From Bacteroidota bacterium (GTDB taxonomy: Bacteria; Bacteroidota; Bacteroidia; Chitinophagales; Saprospiraceae): a stretch of 64,000 nt of DNA. The stretch is taken from the NCBI GenBank assembly GCA_030147525.1, contig JASBVF010000032.1, positions 1 through 64,000 of the forward strand, given 5' to 3'. Below, piece by piece: positions 8,752-16,438 of the stretch (within the stretch, counting starts at the first letter, position 1; each line of letters opens with the position of its first letter). Both the position numbers and the translations under genes were made by a program. A model generated the notes under the pieces. The model searched no databases and was not told the DNA's origin. It saw nothing but the letters and a program-made list of their open reading frames with translations.

Positions 8752-8915
8752 CAGCCCCGGAGGGGCGATCATGTTTGTAGAATGAACCGGTCTCCCATTT
8801 TTTAGCCCCAGCGGGGCGATCATGTCTGACGGCTGAACATCAGGACCGCCCCTCCGGGGCTGAGTGATTGATTCTTGATCTCTATTTCTATAAACATCAC
8901 CGGGGCGCTGCCCCT
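8752..8915. repeat. Dispersed GC-rich palindrome cluster (GGGGCGATCATG)
   Basis: Copy 1 at 8752-8781 carries AGCCCCGGAGGGGCGATCAT followed by GTTTGTAGA. Copy 2 at 8803-8826 has AGCCCCAGCGGGGCGATCAT. Copies 3 (8846-8862, CCGCCCCTCCGGGGCTG) and 4 (8889-8915, TATAAACATCACCGGGGCG) are inverted and partial. Each copy has a short CCCC...GGGG palindrome plus a conserved one-sided tail. I recall similar elements being common between genes of related Bacteroidota, but cannot verify this here. Confidence 0.6.
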
Positions 8916-8923
8916 GTTACTGA

Positions 8924-9073
8924 TTAATAAATATCGCTTGCGACAGCCAACACCCGTCGCCCCTCCATTAAAAGCCCGGAGAATGAATCAACAAAAAAAG
9001 TCGCTTTATCAACATCGGTAAAATCAAACCATACAGGAAGGAACAGGTCGTCTCGGGTCGTCGTCAGGTTCAT
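8924..9073 (-). pseudogene. Possible remnant or small hypothetical ORF (49 codons)
   Basis: The minus strand has an ATG at 9073 and a TAA at 8924 encoding a plausible-looking peptide (MNLTTTRDDLFLPVWFDF, ending GRRVLAVASDIY). The frame continues upstream only a few codons to a stop. Its aromatic and acidic composition looks more protein-like than random spacer. No family is recognised and no neighbour supports it, so it may be the 3' end of a decayed gene. Confidence 0.25.
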
Positions 9074-9266
9074 CAGGTAGTCGTTAAGTTCGTGTGTATG
9101 CGGTATTTACCGGCAGGACAAGGATACGGTGAAATAAATTTCCAATCAACGCCCGGCAAGGGCTTTTGGGGTGATTTGCAAGTTGGGCTACGCAATTTTA
9201 TGTTTTTATCAATCCTATCATTCCCGCTTTAACCATAACACCAAGTGGACTTTTTAATCGATGTAA

Positions 9267-9302
9267 GATTCTTCGATTATTGATTATTGATTTTTGATTT
9301 GG
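9267..9302. repeat. Heptad-periodic run (GATTATT words)
   Basis: The spacer reads GATTCTT at 9267, then after one extra base GATTATT at 9275 and 9282, GATTTTT at 9289 and GATTTGG at 9296. Only the first arm is clear; the following CCAACCC-type sequence is a weak partner. Confidence 0.45.
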
Positions 9303-9449
9303 CCAACCCATTAAACCCCTCAAACAACAAAAGCCCCTACTCCCGGAAAGGCTTTCGTCAGCGTATTCCCGCTTTGAAAGGCGAAAAGGATGGTTAACCG
9401 GCCAAATACGAAAGCATCATTCAAAAATGAGGGTGTGGAAATTGGCAAG

Positions 9450-9483
9450 AAAAAAGCCTTGTAAATCGAAGACTTACAAGGCC
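9450..9483 (-). terminator. Terminator downstream of tRNA-Pro
   Basis: On the minus strand, GCCTTGTAAGT and ATTTACAAGGC form a stem with a short loop, followed by TTTTTTC. It lies immediately 3' of the tRNA-Pro gene. Confidence 0.75.
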
Positions 9484-9488
9484 ATGTG

Positions 9489-9562
9489 TCGGGGTGAAAG
9501 GATTCGAACCTTCGACCTCGTCGTCCCGAACGACGCGCGCTACCGGGCTGCGCTACACCCCG
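9489..9562 (-). tRNA. tRNA-Pro (CGG)
   Basis: A 74-nt cloverleaf on the minus strand: acceptor stem CGGGGTG with CACCCCG, D arm GCGCAGCCCGGTAGCGC, anticodon stem CGTCG/CGACG around loop TTCGGGA (anticodon CGG), T loop GGTTCGAATCC and discriminator A. The CCA end is not encoded. A tRNA-Thr gene lies 120 bp upstream on the same strand. Confidence 0.95.
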
Positions 9563-9570
9563 TTTTTAAT

Positions 9571-9676
9571 GAGAGAATGAATGAATGAGAGAATGAATGA
9601 ATGAGAGAATGTTCACGGTAAGTGTATTCCCTAATTCATTCATTCATCCATTCTATCATTTACTCATTTACTCATT
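9571..9676. repeat. Octad-periodic hairpin (GANNGAAT words) between tRNA genes
   Basis: The left arm is five exact 8-nt words: GAGAGAAT at 9571, 9587 and 9603 alternating with GAATGAAT at 9579 and 9595. The right arm is complementary in style: ATTCATTC (9634), ATTCATCC, ATTCTATC, ATTTACTC twice. It fills the spacer between tRNA-Pro and tRNA-Thr, so it would be in the precursor transcript if the two are co-transcribed. The same word family occurs at 22461 and 27028. Confidence 0.85.
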
Positions 9677-9683
9677 GCCAAAG

Positions 9684-9756
9684 AGCCACCCAGGAGACTC
9701 GAACTCCCGACCCACGCATTACGAATGCGTTGCTCTACCGGCTGAGCTAGGGTGGC
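9684..9756 (-). tRNA. tRNA-Thr (CGT)
   Basis: A 73-nt minus-strand cloverleaf: acceptor stem GCCACCC with GGGTGGC, D arm with AGCTCAGCCGGTAGAGC, anticodon stem ACGCA/TGCGT around TTCGTAA (anticodon CGT), T arm GGGAGTTCGAGTCTCC and discriminator U. CCA is not encoded. Confidence 0.95.
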
Positions 9757-9922
9757 GGAAATTTCAGCTGTTTCCGCTGCGTTCAGCGGCTCGCAAATTT
9801 ATAATATCTTCCTTCAGATTGCCAAAGCTGCTTTCAAATTTCTCGCCATATTTTACCACAAAAAAACCACTGCCCGAAGGCAATGGTTTCACACTCTTAA
9901 ACATTCTTATTAACAATATGGA

Positions 9923-10648
9923 CTATTTCGATCGTACGTCGCCGGAGCCGGTGATTTTTGATCTTACACTCGGTCTGCCTTTATAATAAACATCGCCGCT
10001 GCCAACTATGGCCACATCCAGTTGCTCTCTCACATTGACGGAGGAATCGCCGGAACCTGTGATTTTTACCGAACAGGAAGTAGCCTCAAGGTCAAAGGCT
10101 GAAATATCGCCGGAACCCGTGATTTTCATTTCACAGGCACCCGTAGTACCCTTGAGCTTTATATCCCCGGAGCCGCTGATCGAGACATCCATGGCTTTTG
10201 AACTGGACTCCAGCACGATGTCGCCGGAACCGGTTACCCATAGATCCAGGTTGCCCAGGTTGGTGAATTTTCCTTCACCGGTGACATTGCCGGAACCGCT
10301 TACACCAATTTTCCTGAGGTCGTCAACGGTGATCCAGATTTTGACGCCATCATGCCCCCGGACATTTTTATCAAAACCAATTTTCCAGGTACCATCCTTC
10401 ACGGCGGTTTCCAGGTTGTCGATGATATTTTGCTGGGCTTCAATTTTTACGGATTGCGGGCTACCCTGCCGCAGATAAACATCGGCGCTGATGCTTAGTG
10501 CAATTCCATCGAATGCATCAATGTTCAGGTTTTTCGTGACTTTGGGCCCCTGCCCTTTGATGCCGGCCCCCCAGTTTTGAGCGCCGGTAAATTGCACGGC
10601 TGTGACGGAGATGGCGAACAGCAAAACCAATATGCGGAATGATTTCAT
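9923..10648 (-). CDS. DUF2807 (GIN/head domain) secreted protein
   Basis: The 241-residue product has a signal peptide (cleavage near FTGAQ) and a right-handed parallel beta structure typical of DUF2807. From about residue 115 to the end, the motif GSGD or GSGN recurs seven or more times roughly every 20 residues (VSGSGNVTGEG, VTGSGDIVLES, ISGSGDIKLKG and so on), marking the turns of the coil. The opening block contains IDAFDGIALSISADVYLRQG, the usual family start. DUF2807 proteins are common exported proteins of Bacteroidota with unproven function, sometimes called putative auto-transporter adhesins. It is a single gene, separated from rlpA by a terminator. Confidence 0.9.
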   Translation of the reverse strand: MKSFRILVLLFAISVTAVQFTGAQNWGAGIKGQGPKVTKNLNIDAFDGIALSISADVYLRQGSPQSVKIEAQQNIIDNLETAVKDGTWKIGFDKNVRGHDGVKIWITVDDLRKIGVSGSGNVTGEGKFTNLGNLDLWVTGSGDIVLESSSKAMDVSISGSGDIKLKGTTGACEMKITGSGDISAFDLEATSCSVKITGSGDSSVNVREQLDVAIVGSGDVYYKGRPSVRSKITGSGDVRSK

Positions 10649-10744
10649 GTTGAAAGATTTTGGTGAAAAATATTTACGGTAACAAAGACATGGGATTGGA
10701 CGGCGGGTTGCCTGAACCTGTTACAGGAATTGAATTATTTTTAA

Positions 10745-10785
10745 CAAAAAAAGGCTCGTCTTGTGCAGACGAACCTTTTTTTTGG
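10745..10785 (-). terminator. Intrinsic terminator of the rlpA-like gene
   Basis: On the minus strand GGTTCGTCT and AGACGAGCC pair (one G-U) around a short loop, followed by TTTTTTT. A-rich sequence on the other side would also allow reverse use. Confidence 0.85.
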
Positions 10786-10801
10786 TTGAGAAAATGGTTT
10801 G

Positions 10802-11719
10802 TTATTCATTGCTGAGCGTGGAAAGATCGACCACAAAACCATCCATCTTCTTGTTTTTCTTCAGATTGGCTTTGTAAACGTTCGCCTCAGCTTCTGTGGC
10901 AAAAGTTCCAAGGATTACCTTGTAAAGCATTTCGTTCTTTTTCCCTTTCTGCACACTGACCAGGATGGTCGAGAACCAATCTCCCTGCAGGTCAGCCATT
11001 TTTTTGAAAAGGGCATCCTGCGTTGTCAAAGCTGCAACCTGAACGCCAAAACCTTTTTTCTCCGGGCGCTTCAGCTCGATTTGGTAAAGGTCGTAGGGCT
11101 GGTAATCCGATCCTTTCACAAGCACGGGCTCTGATAAAACAACCGGCTCGGCCTTGGCTTTGGTGGCGGCCTTTTCAGGTTTGGTATTCACCCTGGCAGT
11201 CTCTTTTTTGGCGTCGGCAGCTTTGGCGGTGGTTGCCGGACTGGTTTCAGCCGGTGCTTTAGTCACGGGTTTTTCAGGCTTTGAAGTTACAGCCTCCGGT
11301 TCCTGCGTGTAGGTTTTCGGAGTGGTTGCAGGCGGGGTGGTTACAACAGCGGGCTCCTCTTTTGCCTTTTCACTTACGACCTCAACTTTAACCCTTGCAG
11401 ACCCATCGTTGATGAGATCGACCTGGCTTGCAGCAGCTCTCGACAGCTCGATGACACGGCCGCTGATGAAAGGGCCACGGTCTGTTACCCGAACCTGTAC
11501 GGATTTATTATTGTCCAGGCGGGTTACTTTTACCAGCGTTCCAAATGGCAGGGTTTTATGTGCAGCGGTGAGTTTTCCTTTGTCATACAATTCGCCACTG
11601 GCGGTCGGTTTTCCGTGAAATAGGTCGGAATAGTATGATGCCAATCCAAACTCCTCCTGTGAAAACAGACCGGCAACGAATAAAATGTTTAAAATGATAA
11701 TACTTGCAAAACGTTTCAT
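10802..11719 (-). CDS. rlpA: RlpA-family septal ring protein with SPOR domain
   Basis: The 305-residue protein has a signal peptide (MKRFASIIILNILFVAGLFSQ), a double-psi beta-barrel (about residues 24-110; GLASYYSDLFHGKPTASGE, then HKTLPFGTLVKVTRLDN, then VTDRGPF and IELSRAAA), a low-complexity Ala/Lys/Pro/Thr linker (about 115-215) and a C-terminal SPOR domain (GFGVQVAALTTQDALF to the end). RlpA proteins are lytic transglycosylases or structural partners acting on denuded peptidoglycan at division sites, which SPOR binds. The start at 11719 gives the signal peptide; an upstream ATG at 11770 only adds a charged 17-residue tail in front of it. Confidence 0.9.
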   Translation of the reverse strand: MKRFASIIILNILFVAGLFSQEEFGLASYYSDLFHGKPTASGELYDKGKLTAAHKTLPFGTLVKVTRLDNNKSVQVRVTDRGPFISGRVIELSRAAASQVDLINDGSARVKVEVVSEKAKEEPAVVTTPPATTPKTYTQEPEAVTSKPEKPVTKAPAETSPATTAKAADAKKETARVNTKPEKAATKAKAEPVVLSEPVLVKGSDYQPYDLYQIELKRPEKKGFGVQVAALTTQDALFKKMADLQGDWFSTILVSVQKGKKNEMLYKVILGTFATEAEANVYKANLKKNKKMDGFVVDLSTLSNE

Positions 11720-11882
11720 GACAGCATGTTTGGTGATAAAATTAGGTTTAAAAAGGTTTTCTTCGTCCAAATGTACTACTTAATTCACTTACACTCAACG
11801 CAAAAACTTTCTCAATTATGCCCTGTCATTAAACTTTACCTGATTCTGAGGCATTCTTCTGAACCAACGCTGGCCAAAGTTG

Positions 11883-11890
11883 TACCTTTG
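11883..11890 (+). promoter_or_regulatory. Bacteroidota -7 box TACCTTTG for mnmA
   Basis: TACCTTTG matches the TAnnTTTG consensus and continues as CAG, as at other boxes in this window. No clear TTG lies 19-21 nt upstream, so the -33 element is weak. It would give a leader of about 150 nt for mnmA. Confidence 0.45.
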
Positions 11891-11926
11891 CAGTAGTTGT
11901 ATTTATTTATACTGACACACGGATAG

Positions 11927-12006
11927 TTTTGGCTTTTTGCGATTTGCAGCCAGCCTTTTGACATTGGAGCCGGCCAACAGCTAATAGCCAAAAGCTGACA
12001 GCGGTC
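11927..12006. repeat. Heptad-periodic hairpin (GCCAAAA/GCTAATA words)
   Basis: The left arm reads TTTTGGC (11927), TTTTTGC (11934), GATTTGC (11941). The right arm reads GCCAACA (11973), GCTAATA (11980), GCCAAAA (11987), GCTGACA (11994). The same words build the element at 20694-20765, and their complements appear at 43650. Confidence 0.8.
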
Positions 12007-12050
12007 ATTATAACTAACGGAAGTTTTCAGAATCATAATTTTTTTAGAAG

Positions 12051-13139
12051 ATGAGTAAGCATGGGAGAGTATTGGTCGCCATGAGCGGCGGAATTGATAG
12101 CACAGTGACGGCGATGCTGATGCATGAAGAAGGCTACGAAGTGGTAGGTATTACCATGAAAACCTGGGACTACGCTTCATCCGGCGGTTCTTCAAAGGAA
12201 ACCGGCTGCTGTAGCCTCGACTCCATCAACGACGCTCGCCGGGTGGCTGTTGACATGGGTTTTCATCATTTTATCGTGGATATCAGGGAAGAGTTCGGCG
12301 ACTACGTGATCGACAATTTCGTGGACGAGTACCTCGCAGGCCGCACGCCCAATCCCTGCGTTTTGTGCAACACGCACATCAAGTGGAATTCTCTTTTGAA
12401 ACGGGCCGATGCGCTCGATTGTGAGTTTATCGCCACCGGCCATTATGCCATCATCAAGGAGCATGAAGGACGCCGGTATGTCAAACGTGCTGTCGACCGG
12501 AACAAAGATCAGTCGTACGTGCTTTGGGGGCTGAGCCAGGAGTGTCTGGAAAGAAGCAGGTTTCCGTTGGGTGAGCTGACGAAACCCGAAGTGAGGCAAA
12601 TTGCTTTCGACCGTGGCTACGCTGAACTTTCGAAAAAAAGCGAAAGCTATGAAATCTGCTTCGTCCCTGACAACGACTACCGGGGCTTCCTCAAGCGCCG
12701 GGTGGACGGGCTGGAAGAGCGGGTGGCAGGCGGCCATTTCGTCAGCACTTCCGGTGAGGTGCTGGGCGAGCACAAAGGTTATCCGTTTTACACCATTGGT
12801 CAGCGGAAAGGGCTGGGCCTTGCATTCGGCCAGCCGATGTTCGTAACGGAAATCCGACCCGAAACCAACACTGTGGTGCTGGGTACGGAGGATCAATTGA
12901 TCCGCAACAGCATGAAAGTCGGGCAAGTGAATGTCATGAAATACGCCGAAATACCCGACGGGCTGGAAGCCGTTACCAAAATCAGATACCGTGACAACGG
13001 AACTTTCAGCACCCTGCACAACCAAAATGGAGAGGTGAAAGTGGAGTTTCTGGCCAATGTGAAAGGCGTAGCCCCCGGTCAGTCCGCCGTATTTTACGAA
13101 GAAGACGACGTCATCGGCGGAGGCATCATTTACCGGTAG
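12051..13139 (+). CDS. mnmA: tRNA-specific 2-thiouridylase MnmA
   Basis: The 362-residue enzyme inserts sulfur at C2 of the wobble uridine in Lys, Glu and Gln tRNAs. The PP-loop motif SGGIDS is at residues 12-17. The two catalytic cysteines are visible in NPCVLCNTHIK (about residue 105) and ICFVPDNDYRGF (about 203). TGHYA and DRNKDQSYVLWGL are the family's tRNA and ATP contacts, and the C-terminal beta-barrel ends in GGGIIYR. Length is normal. It is followed 22 bp later by a lipoprotein and rimM on the same strand, so the three may form one operon of translation-related genes. Confidence 0.97.
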   Translation: MSKHGRVLVAMSGGIDSTVTAMLMHEEGYEVVGITMKTWDYASSGGSSKETGCCSLDSINDARRVAVDMGFHHFIVDIREEFGDYVIDNFVDEYLAGRTPNPCVLCNTHIKWNSLLKRADALDCEFIATGHYAIIKEHEGRRYVKRAVDRNKDQSYVLWGLSQECLERSRFPLGELTKPEVRQIAFDRGYAELSKKSESYEICFVPDNDYRGFLKRRVDGLEERVAGGHFVSTSGEVLGEHKGYPFYTIGQRKGLGLAFGQPMFVTEIRPETNTVVLGTEDQLIRNSMKVGQVNVMKYAEIPDGLEAVTKIRYRDNGTFSTLHNQNGEVKVEFLANVKGVAPGQSAVFYEEDDVIGGGIIYR

Positions 13140-13161
13140 CATTAACTTCAAGTTTTGTTTT

Positions 13162-13908
13162 ATGAAAAACCTCTTATGTGCTTCCGCCATGCTGGCATGT
13201 TTGTTCTTGCTTGCCTCTTGTGAAACAACGCCTGACGACTATCAAACAGACCCGGGCTATGAGTATTTCCCGCTCGAGGTGGGTAAGTATGCGGTTTACG
13301 AAGTGGATTCGACCATTTTTGACCCCACTGGCGACACGATGGTTTTTTCATCCAAAACACAGGTGAAAGAGGAGGTCGTGGATACCATTTCTGACAACAA
13401 CGGCGAAACGCTTTACAAAATCGAACGGTATCAGCGACAGGCAGATACTTTGCCCTGGCAGGTTTCGAAAGTTTTCACCGCTTCCATTCAGGATAACAAA
13501 GCCATACTCACGGAGGACAACCTGCGTTTTATCAAACTCGTTTTTCCCGCAAGGAAAAACGCTGCCTGGAATGGCCACGTCCATTTCAACCCTTCCCTGA
13601 TTGTGACAGTAGCCGGCGAAAGCCTGGAGATGTTCAAAGGTTGGGCTTACAAAATTGAAGATATCATTGAACAGGACTCCGTGGGCAACCTCGCTTTCGA
13701 TGATGTGTTGACGGTGAGGGAGGCGAACAATGAGAATCTGATCGAGCTCCGGCGCTCCAACGTCAAATACGCCAGAGGCATTGGGCTCATTTACAGAGAG
13801 TTATGGATCCTGGATACTCAGTGCATCGAGGCTTGCGAGGGACAGTCCTGGGAAGAAAAAGCTGAAAAGGGATTTATTTTAAAACAAAGAATCATCGATC
13901 ATAACTAA
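13162..13908 (+). CDS. Hypothetical lipoprotein
   Basis: This 248-residue protein has a lipoprotein signal peptide (MKNLLCASAMLACLFLLASC) and no recognised enzymatic domain. The mature part begins with acidic residues and GYEYFPLEVGKYAVYEVD, a pattern frequent in Bacteroidota lipoproteins with a beta-sandwich-like body. Near the C-terminus are two close cysteines (DTQCIEACEG) that could form a disulfide. Its stop codon overlaps the rimM start by one base (TAATG), which implies translational coupling. Why a lipoprotein is coupled to rimM is unknown. Confidence 0.8.
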   Translation: MKNLLCASAMLACLFLLASCETTPDDYQTDPGYEYFPLEVGKYAVYEVDSTIFDPTGDTMVFSSKTQVKEEVVDTISDNNGETLYKIERYQRQADTLPWQVSKVFTASIQDNKAILTEDNLRFIKLVFPARKNAAWNGHVHFNPSLIVTVAGESLEMFKGWAYKIEDIIEQDSVGNLAFDDVLTVREANNENLIELRRSNVKYARGIGLIYRELWILDTQCIEACEGQSWEEKAEKGFILKQRIIDHN

Positions 13909-14423
13909 TGGCAGACTCCTTAATTCTAATTGGCCATACCAAAAAGACGCACGGCGCAGCAGGCGAAATCAAAGTCTTTGTCGAAGACCATTACCTGGAT
14001 GATTTTGCCCAATCTGAGGTCGTTTTCATCAACATACAGGGGAAGCCTGCCCCGTTTTTTATTGAAAACCTGCGAGTAGCCGGTGATTTGTTGTTAAAAC
14101 TGGAAGAAATCGATACACCGGCGCAGGCCAAAACCATCACTTCCAGCGAGATTTTTCTTCGCAAACAGGACATCAGCCATGTTGAAATAAACGAGGACCT
14201 CGCATCTTTTCGGCAATACGAGGGTTTTGAAATAGAAGACGAGCATCTGGGCAGAATCGGAAAGATCGTTGAAGTTATTGAATTGCCGCAGCAGGAATTA
14301 GCGGTAGTGATTTATCAGGACCGGGAGGTTATGATACCGCTGCATGCCGATTTGGTCAGGAAGATTGACAAAAAAACATCAACCTTGTTACTCCAACTAC
14401 CTGAAGGCATTCTGGACTTATAA
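13908..14423 (+). CDS. rimM: Ribosome maturation factor RimM
   Basis: The 171-residue protein has the RimM N-terminal beta-barrel (residues 5-85; LIGHTKKTHGAAGEIKVF) and the PRC-barrel C-terminal part (about 100-170; YEGFEIEDEHLGRIGKIVEV and REVMIPLHADLV). RimM binds S19 during 30S head assembly. In many bacteria it sits with rpsP and trmD; here trmD lies 39 kb away. It is followed immediately by a strong bidirectional terminator. Confidence 0.95.
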   Translation: MADSLILIGHTKKTHGAAGEIKVFVEDHYLDDFAQSEVVFINIQGKPAPFFIENLRVAGDLLLKLEEIDTPAQAKTITSSEIFLRKQDISHVEINEDLASFRQYEGFEIEDEHLGRIGKIVEVIELPQQELAVVIYQDREVMIPLHADLVRKIDKKTSTLLLQLPEGILDL

Positions 14424-14424
14424 A

Positions 14425-14459
14425 AAAAACGCCGGGCAAATTGTCCGGCGTTTTTTTTC
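14425..14459. terminator. Bidirectional terminator between rimM and HhH protein gene
   Basis: An A-run, the stem CGCCGG(G) with (T)CCGGCG and a T8 run lie between convergent genes, so the structure works in both directions. Confidence 0.9.
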
Positions 14460-15163
14460 TATTTACCCGGGTCGATCCCCCCGGACAGGCGGTCCTGCAG
14501 CGCATCCAGTTCTTCCCATTTTCCTTCAGCAGCCAGTTTTGCCTGCTGTGGCCAGGTTCCCGGATTGGCGATCCGATAGCGGGGACCTGCATCATCCAGC
14601 ATCTTTTGCAGCGTTTCAACAGGAGTTTCCGCTAACTTGGCAAAAGTGTGAATACCGATGTCGTTGCACAACTTTTCAATCTTGGGCCCGATGCCTTCGA
14701 CTTTTTTCAGGTCGTCTTTTGTTCCGGCAGCAGCGACGACGCCTTTCTTCGCTGCACCAAGTACGACCCCTGCTCCGGTAGCGACAGCGGTGGATGCTGT
14801 TGTGGTAGTCGCATTGGCAGCTGTGGCCGCATTCAGGTCAGCAATGCTTTTATCCAGCTTGAATTTCAGCCCGGAAACATCCCCTTCAAGGCTCCGCACC
14901 TTGTTGTGAAGTGTTGCATTCTCCTTTTCAGCCTGTTCAACTTTGTAGCGCATGCTTGCATGATCCTTTTCCAGGTCGAGGTGCTGAGCTTTCAGGCGCT
15001 CGTGTTCTGTCTCCAGTTCGAGGTACAACTTGCGCCAGCGGTACCAAAGAATGTAACCTAACAGCAGACCAAGCAAAAAAGCAACCAGCAGCATGATGAG
15101 AATTTCCCCCGTGTGGGCAGTAGCGCCAAGATGACCGGGGCCTTGAGTTATATCTTGAAACAT
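14459..15163 (-). CDS. Membrane-anchored coiled-coil protein with helix-hairpin-helix domain
   Basis: This 234-residue protein has one N-terminal transmembrane helix (ILIMLLVAFLLGLLLGYILWY), a coiled coil (about residues 50-110; ELETEHERLKAQHLDLEKDH), an Ala/Thr/Val-rich linker and a C-terminal helix-hairpin-helix domain (DDLKKVEGIGPKIEKLCNDIG through the terminal GGIDPGK). The C-terminal module with NPGTWPQQAKLAAEGKWEEL is recurrent in Bacteroidota, and is sometimes annotated as ribosomal L21-like or DUF4332-like. The function is unknown. It could link the membrane to DNA through the HhH fold, which is inference. Confidence 0.85.
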   Translation of the reverse strand: MFQDITQGPGHLGATAHTGEILIMLLVAFLLGLLLGYILWYRWRKLYLELETEHERLKAQHLDLEKDHASMRYKVEQAEKENATLHNKVRSLEGDVSGLKFKLDKSIADLNAATAANATTTTASTAVATGAGVVLGAAKKGVVAAAGTKDDLKKVEGIGPKIEKLCNDIGIHTFAKLAETPVETLQKMLDDAGPRYRIANPGTWPQQAKLAAEGKWEELDALQDRLSGGIDPGK

Positions 15164-15228
15164 GATTGTTGTATTTTATTGTTGAAAAATGAGTTGAAAT
15201 TAGCGTTCAAAAACAAATAAGAAACCCT

Positions 15229-16077
15229 TTACCCGTTCACGAGGAGCTCTGCCCTCCGGTTCAACCGGGTGCCTTCTTCTGTATCGTTGCTGGCAACGGG
15301 TTGGTCCTCGCCTTTGGATTCAATGGATGTTCTTTTTTTGTCAATGCCATTTTTTACCAGAATGGCCTGAATGTGCTTCGCCCGCTCCAGGCCGAGGCCC
15401 CTGTTGAATTCAGCAGAACCCGAATCATCGGTATGACCAGTGATCTTCACGGTCTTTCCCGGGCTCGCCTTCAGCAGGGTGACAATATCCTCCAGGCATT
15501 TTTCAATTTTCATATCGACTTCTCGCTGAGATTTTCCATATGGAAAATACACAGTCAAGCTATTTTCTCCCTCCTTGAAGCATTCAACTACCGGCGGATC
15601 GCTGGTTTTGATGATGGCTTTGGTGCCGAATCTGGCGGCGGAAAAAGGCTTACTTTCGGCATTTTCCGGCTTTGCCATAACCTCCGACCGGACGACGATT
15701 CTGTCAACGGGAAGAAATTCTGCGAAAAGCTTCTTGATAGCTTCTCCCCTGGCCAGCCCCATATTGGCAAACCCGGCAGGCGCTGCCTCTCCTTCGGCAT
15801 ATTGACCGGTAATTTCGAATAAACTTGTGTCAGTGACAGTCTTCAGAAGGGAATCTCTGAATGCTGCGAAAGCAGGCCGGGTAACGGGTTCCGGTGACTG
15901 CCAGTTAAAGACGAGCGGGAAGTTATCAACCGTTTCGTCCGGGGGTGGAGGTAACGGCTGTACTTGCTCCTCGCATACCTGCTTGATATGACAAACATAC
16001 CATTGCCTGCATACGAAGCACCAAATTATAAACAACCCGATAGGTAGTAGTGCTAAACGTGGAAACATAGCATGCAC
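15229..16077 (-). CDS. OmpA-family protein
   Basis: The 282-residue protein has an N-terminal hydrophobic segment (LALLPIGLFIIWCFVC), a proline-rich stretch (QPLPPPPDE), an uncharacterised region and a C-terminal OmpA domain (about 175-282; LTVYFPYGKSQREVD, then KITGHTDDSGSAEFNRGLG, then LNRRAELLV). The TGHTDD and NRRAEL motifs are those that hold the diaminopimelate of peptidoglycan. A first, weaker OmpA-like block may exist at 50-150 (ITGQYAEGEAAPAGFANMGLARGEA). It is probably a cell-envelope anchor. It may share transcription with the downstream HhH protein, 65 bp away. Confidence 0.85.
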   Translation of the reverse strand: MHAMFPRLALLPIGLFIIWCFVCRQWYVCHIKQVCEEQVQPLPPPPDETVDNFPLVFNWQSPEPVTRPAFAAFRDSLLKTVTDTSLFEITGQYAEGEAAPAGFANMGLARGEAIKKLFAEFLPVDRIVVRSEVMAKPENAESKPFSAARFGTKAIIKTSDPPVVECFKEGENSLTVYFPYGKSQREVDMKIEKCLEDIVTLLKASPGKTVKITGHTDDSGSAEFNRGLGLERAKHIQAILVKNGIDKKRTSIESKGEDQPVASNDTEEGTRLNRRAELLVNG

Positions 16078-16438
16078 AGTTTTTATTGGTGAAAAAAAAT
16101 ATTGTAACCAAAACAGGGATCGGTACTAACTATTTGATATTCTTCCCCTTACAAACAGGAACGGGTGATAACGTGTGCAAATATTTCGGAGAGAGTTTTC
16201 CTGGTTTTTACAATCCTTGTGTTGGGCACAGTATTACTGTGCAAAAGCCGGGAGCAGTAATTTAGTAGTTAAGTCAGGCCAAATGTAATATTTCCCTGAC
16301 CTAAAGAAGTATATTTTCTTAAGATTTTTCTAACATTTCGTAAAATAAAATGTGTCTAACAACCTGAACACCTGAATTATCTATCGAAAAGCTACGGCAA
16401 GATGATATCGAAAAGTTGTTTGCTGTAAGGCAGGGAGT
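16078..16438. other. Intergenic region, nothing recognised
   Basis: This 361-bp AT-rich spacer contains only a short dyad (GCACAG...CTGTGC near 16227). No gene, RNA or periodic element is seen. Confidence 0.4.

Larger units (their letters stand above)
8632..9488. other. Long intergenic stretch with GC-rich palindromes and a gene remnant
   Basis: About 850 bp without a convincing gene. It holds four copies of a GGGGCGATCAT-type element (8752-8915), a possible 49-codon minus-strand gene remnant (8924-9073), a heptad run GATTATT/GATTTTT (9267-9302) and the terminator of tRNA-Pro (9450-9483). The stretch looks like decayed accessory DNA next to a tRNA pair. Confidence 0.6.
11720..12050. other. 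Intergenic region upstream of mnmA
   Basis: This 331-bp divergent spacer holds a TACCTTTG promoter box (11883) and a heptad-periodic hairpin (11927-12006) that would lie in the mnmA 5' leader if transcription starts at that box. No gene is seen. Confidence 0.5.

Noticed and set aside
9571-9676. Possible small RNA or attachment site between the two tRNA genes
   Set aside because: The same octad grammar occurs far from tRNA genes, no duplicated tRNA end is present and no integrase is in the window.
12192-13190. 332-codon minus-strand frame opposite mnmA
   Set aside because: The plus strand encodes a full MnmA with all motifs; the antisense frame has none.
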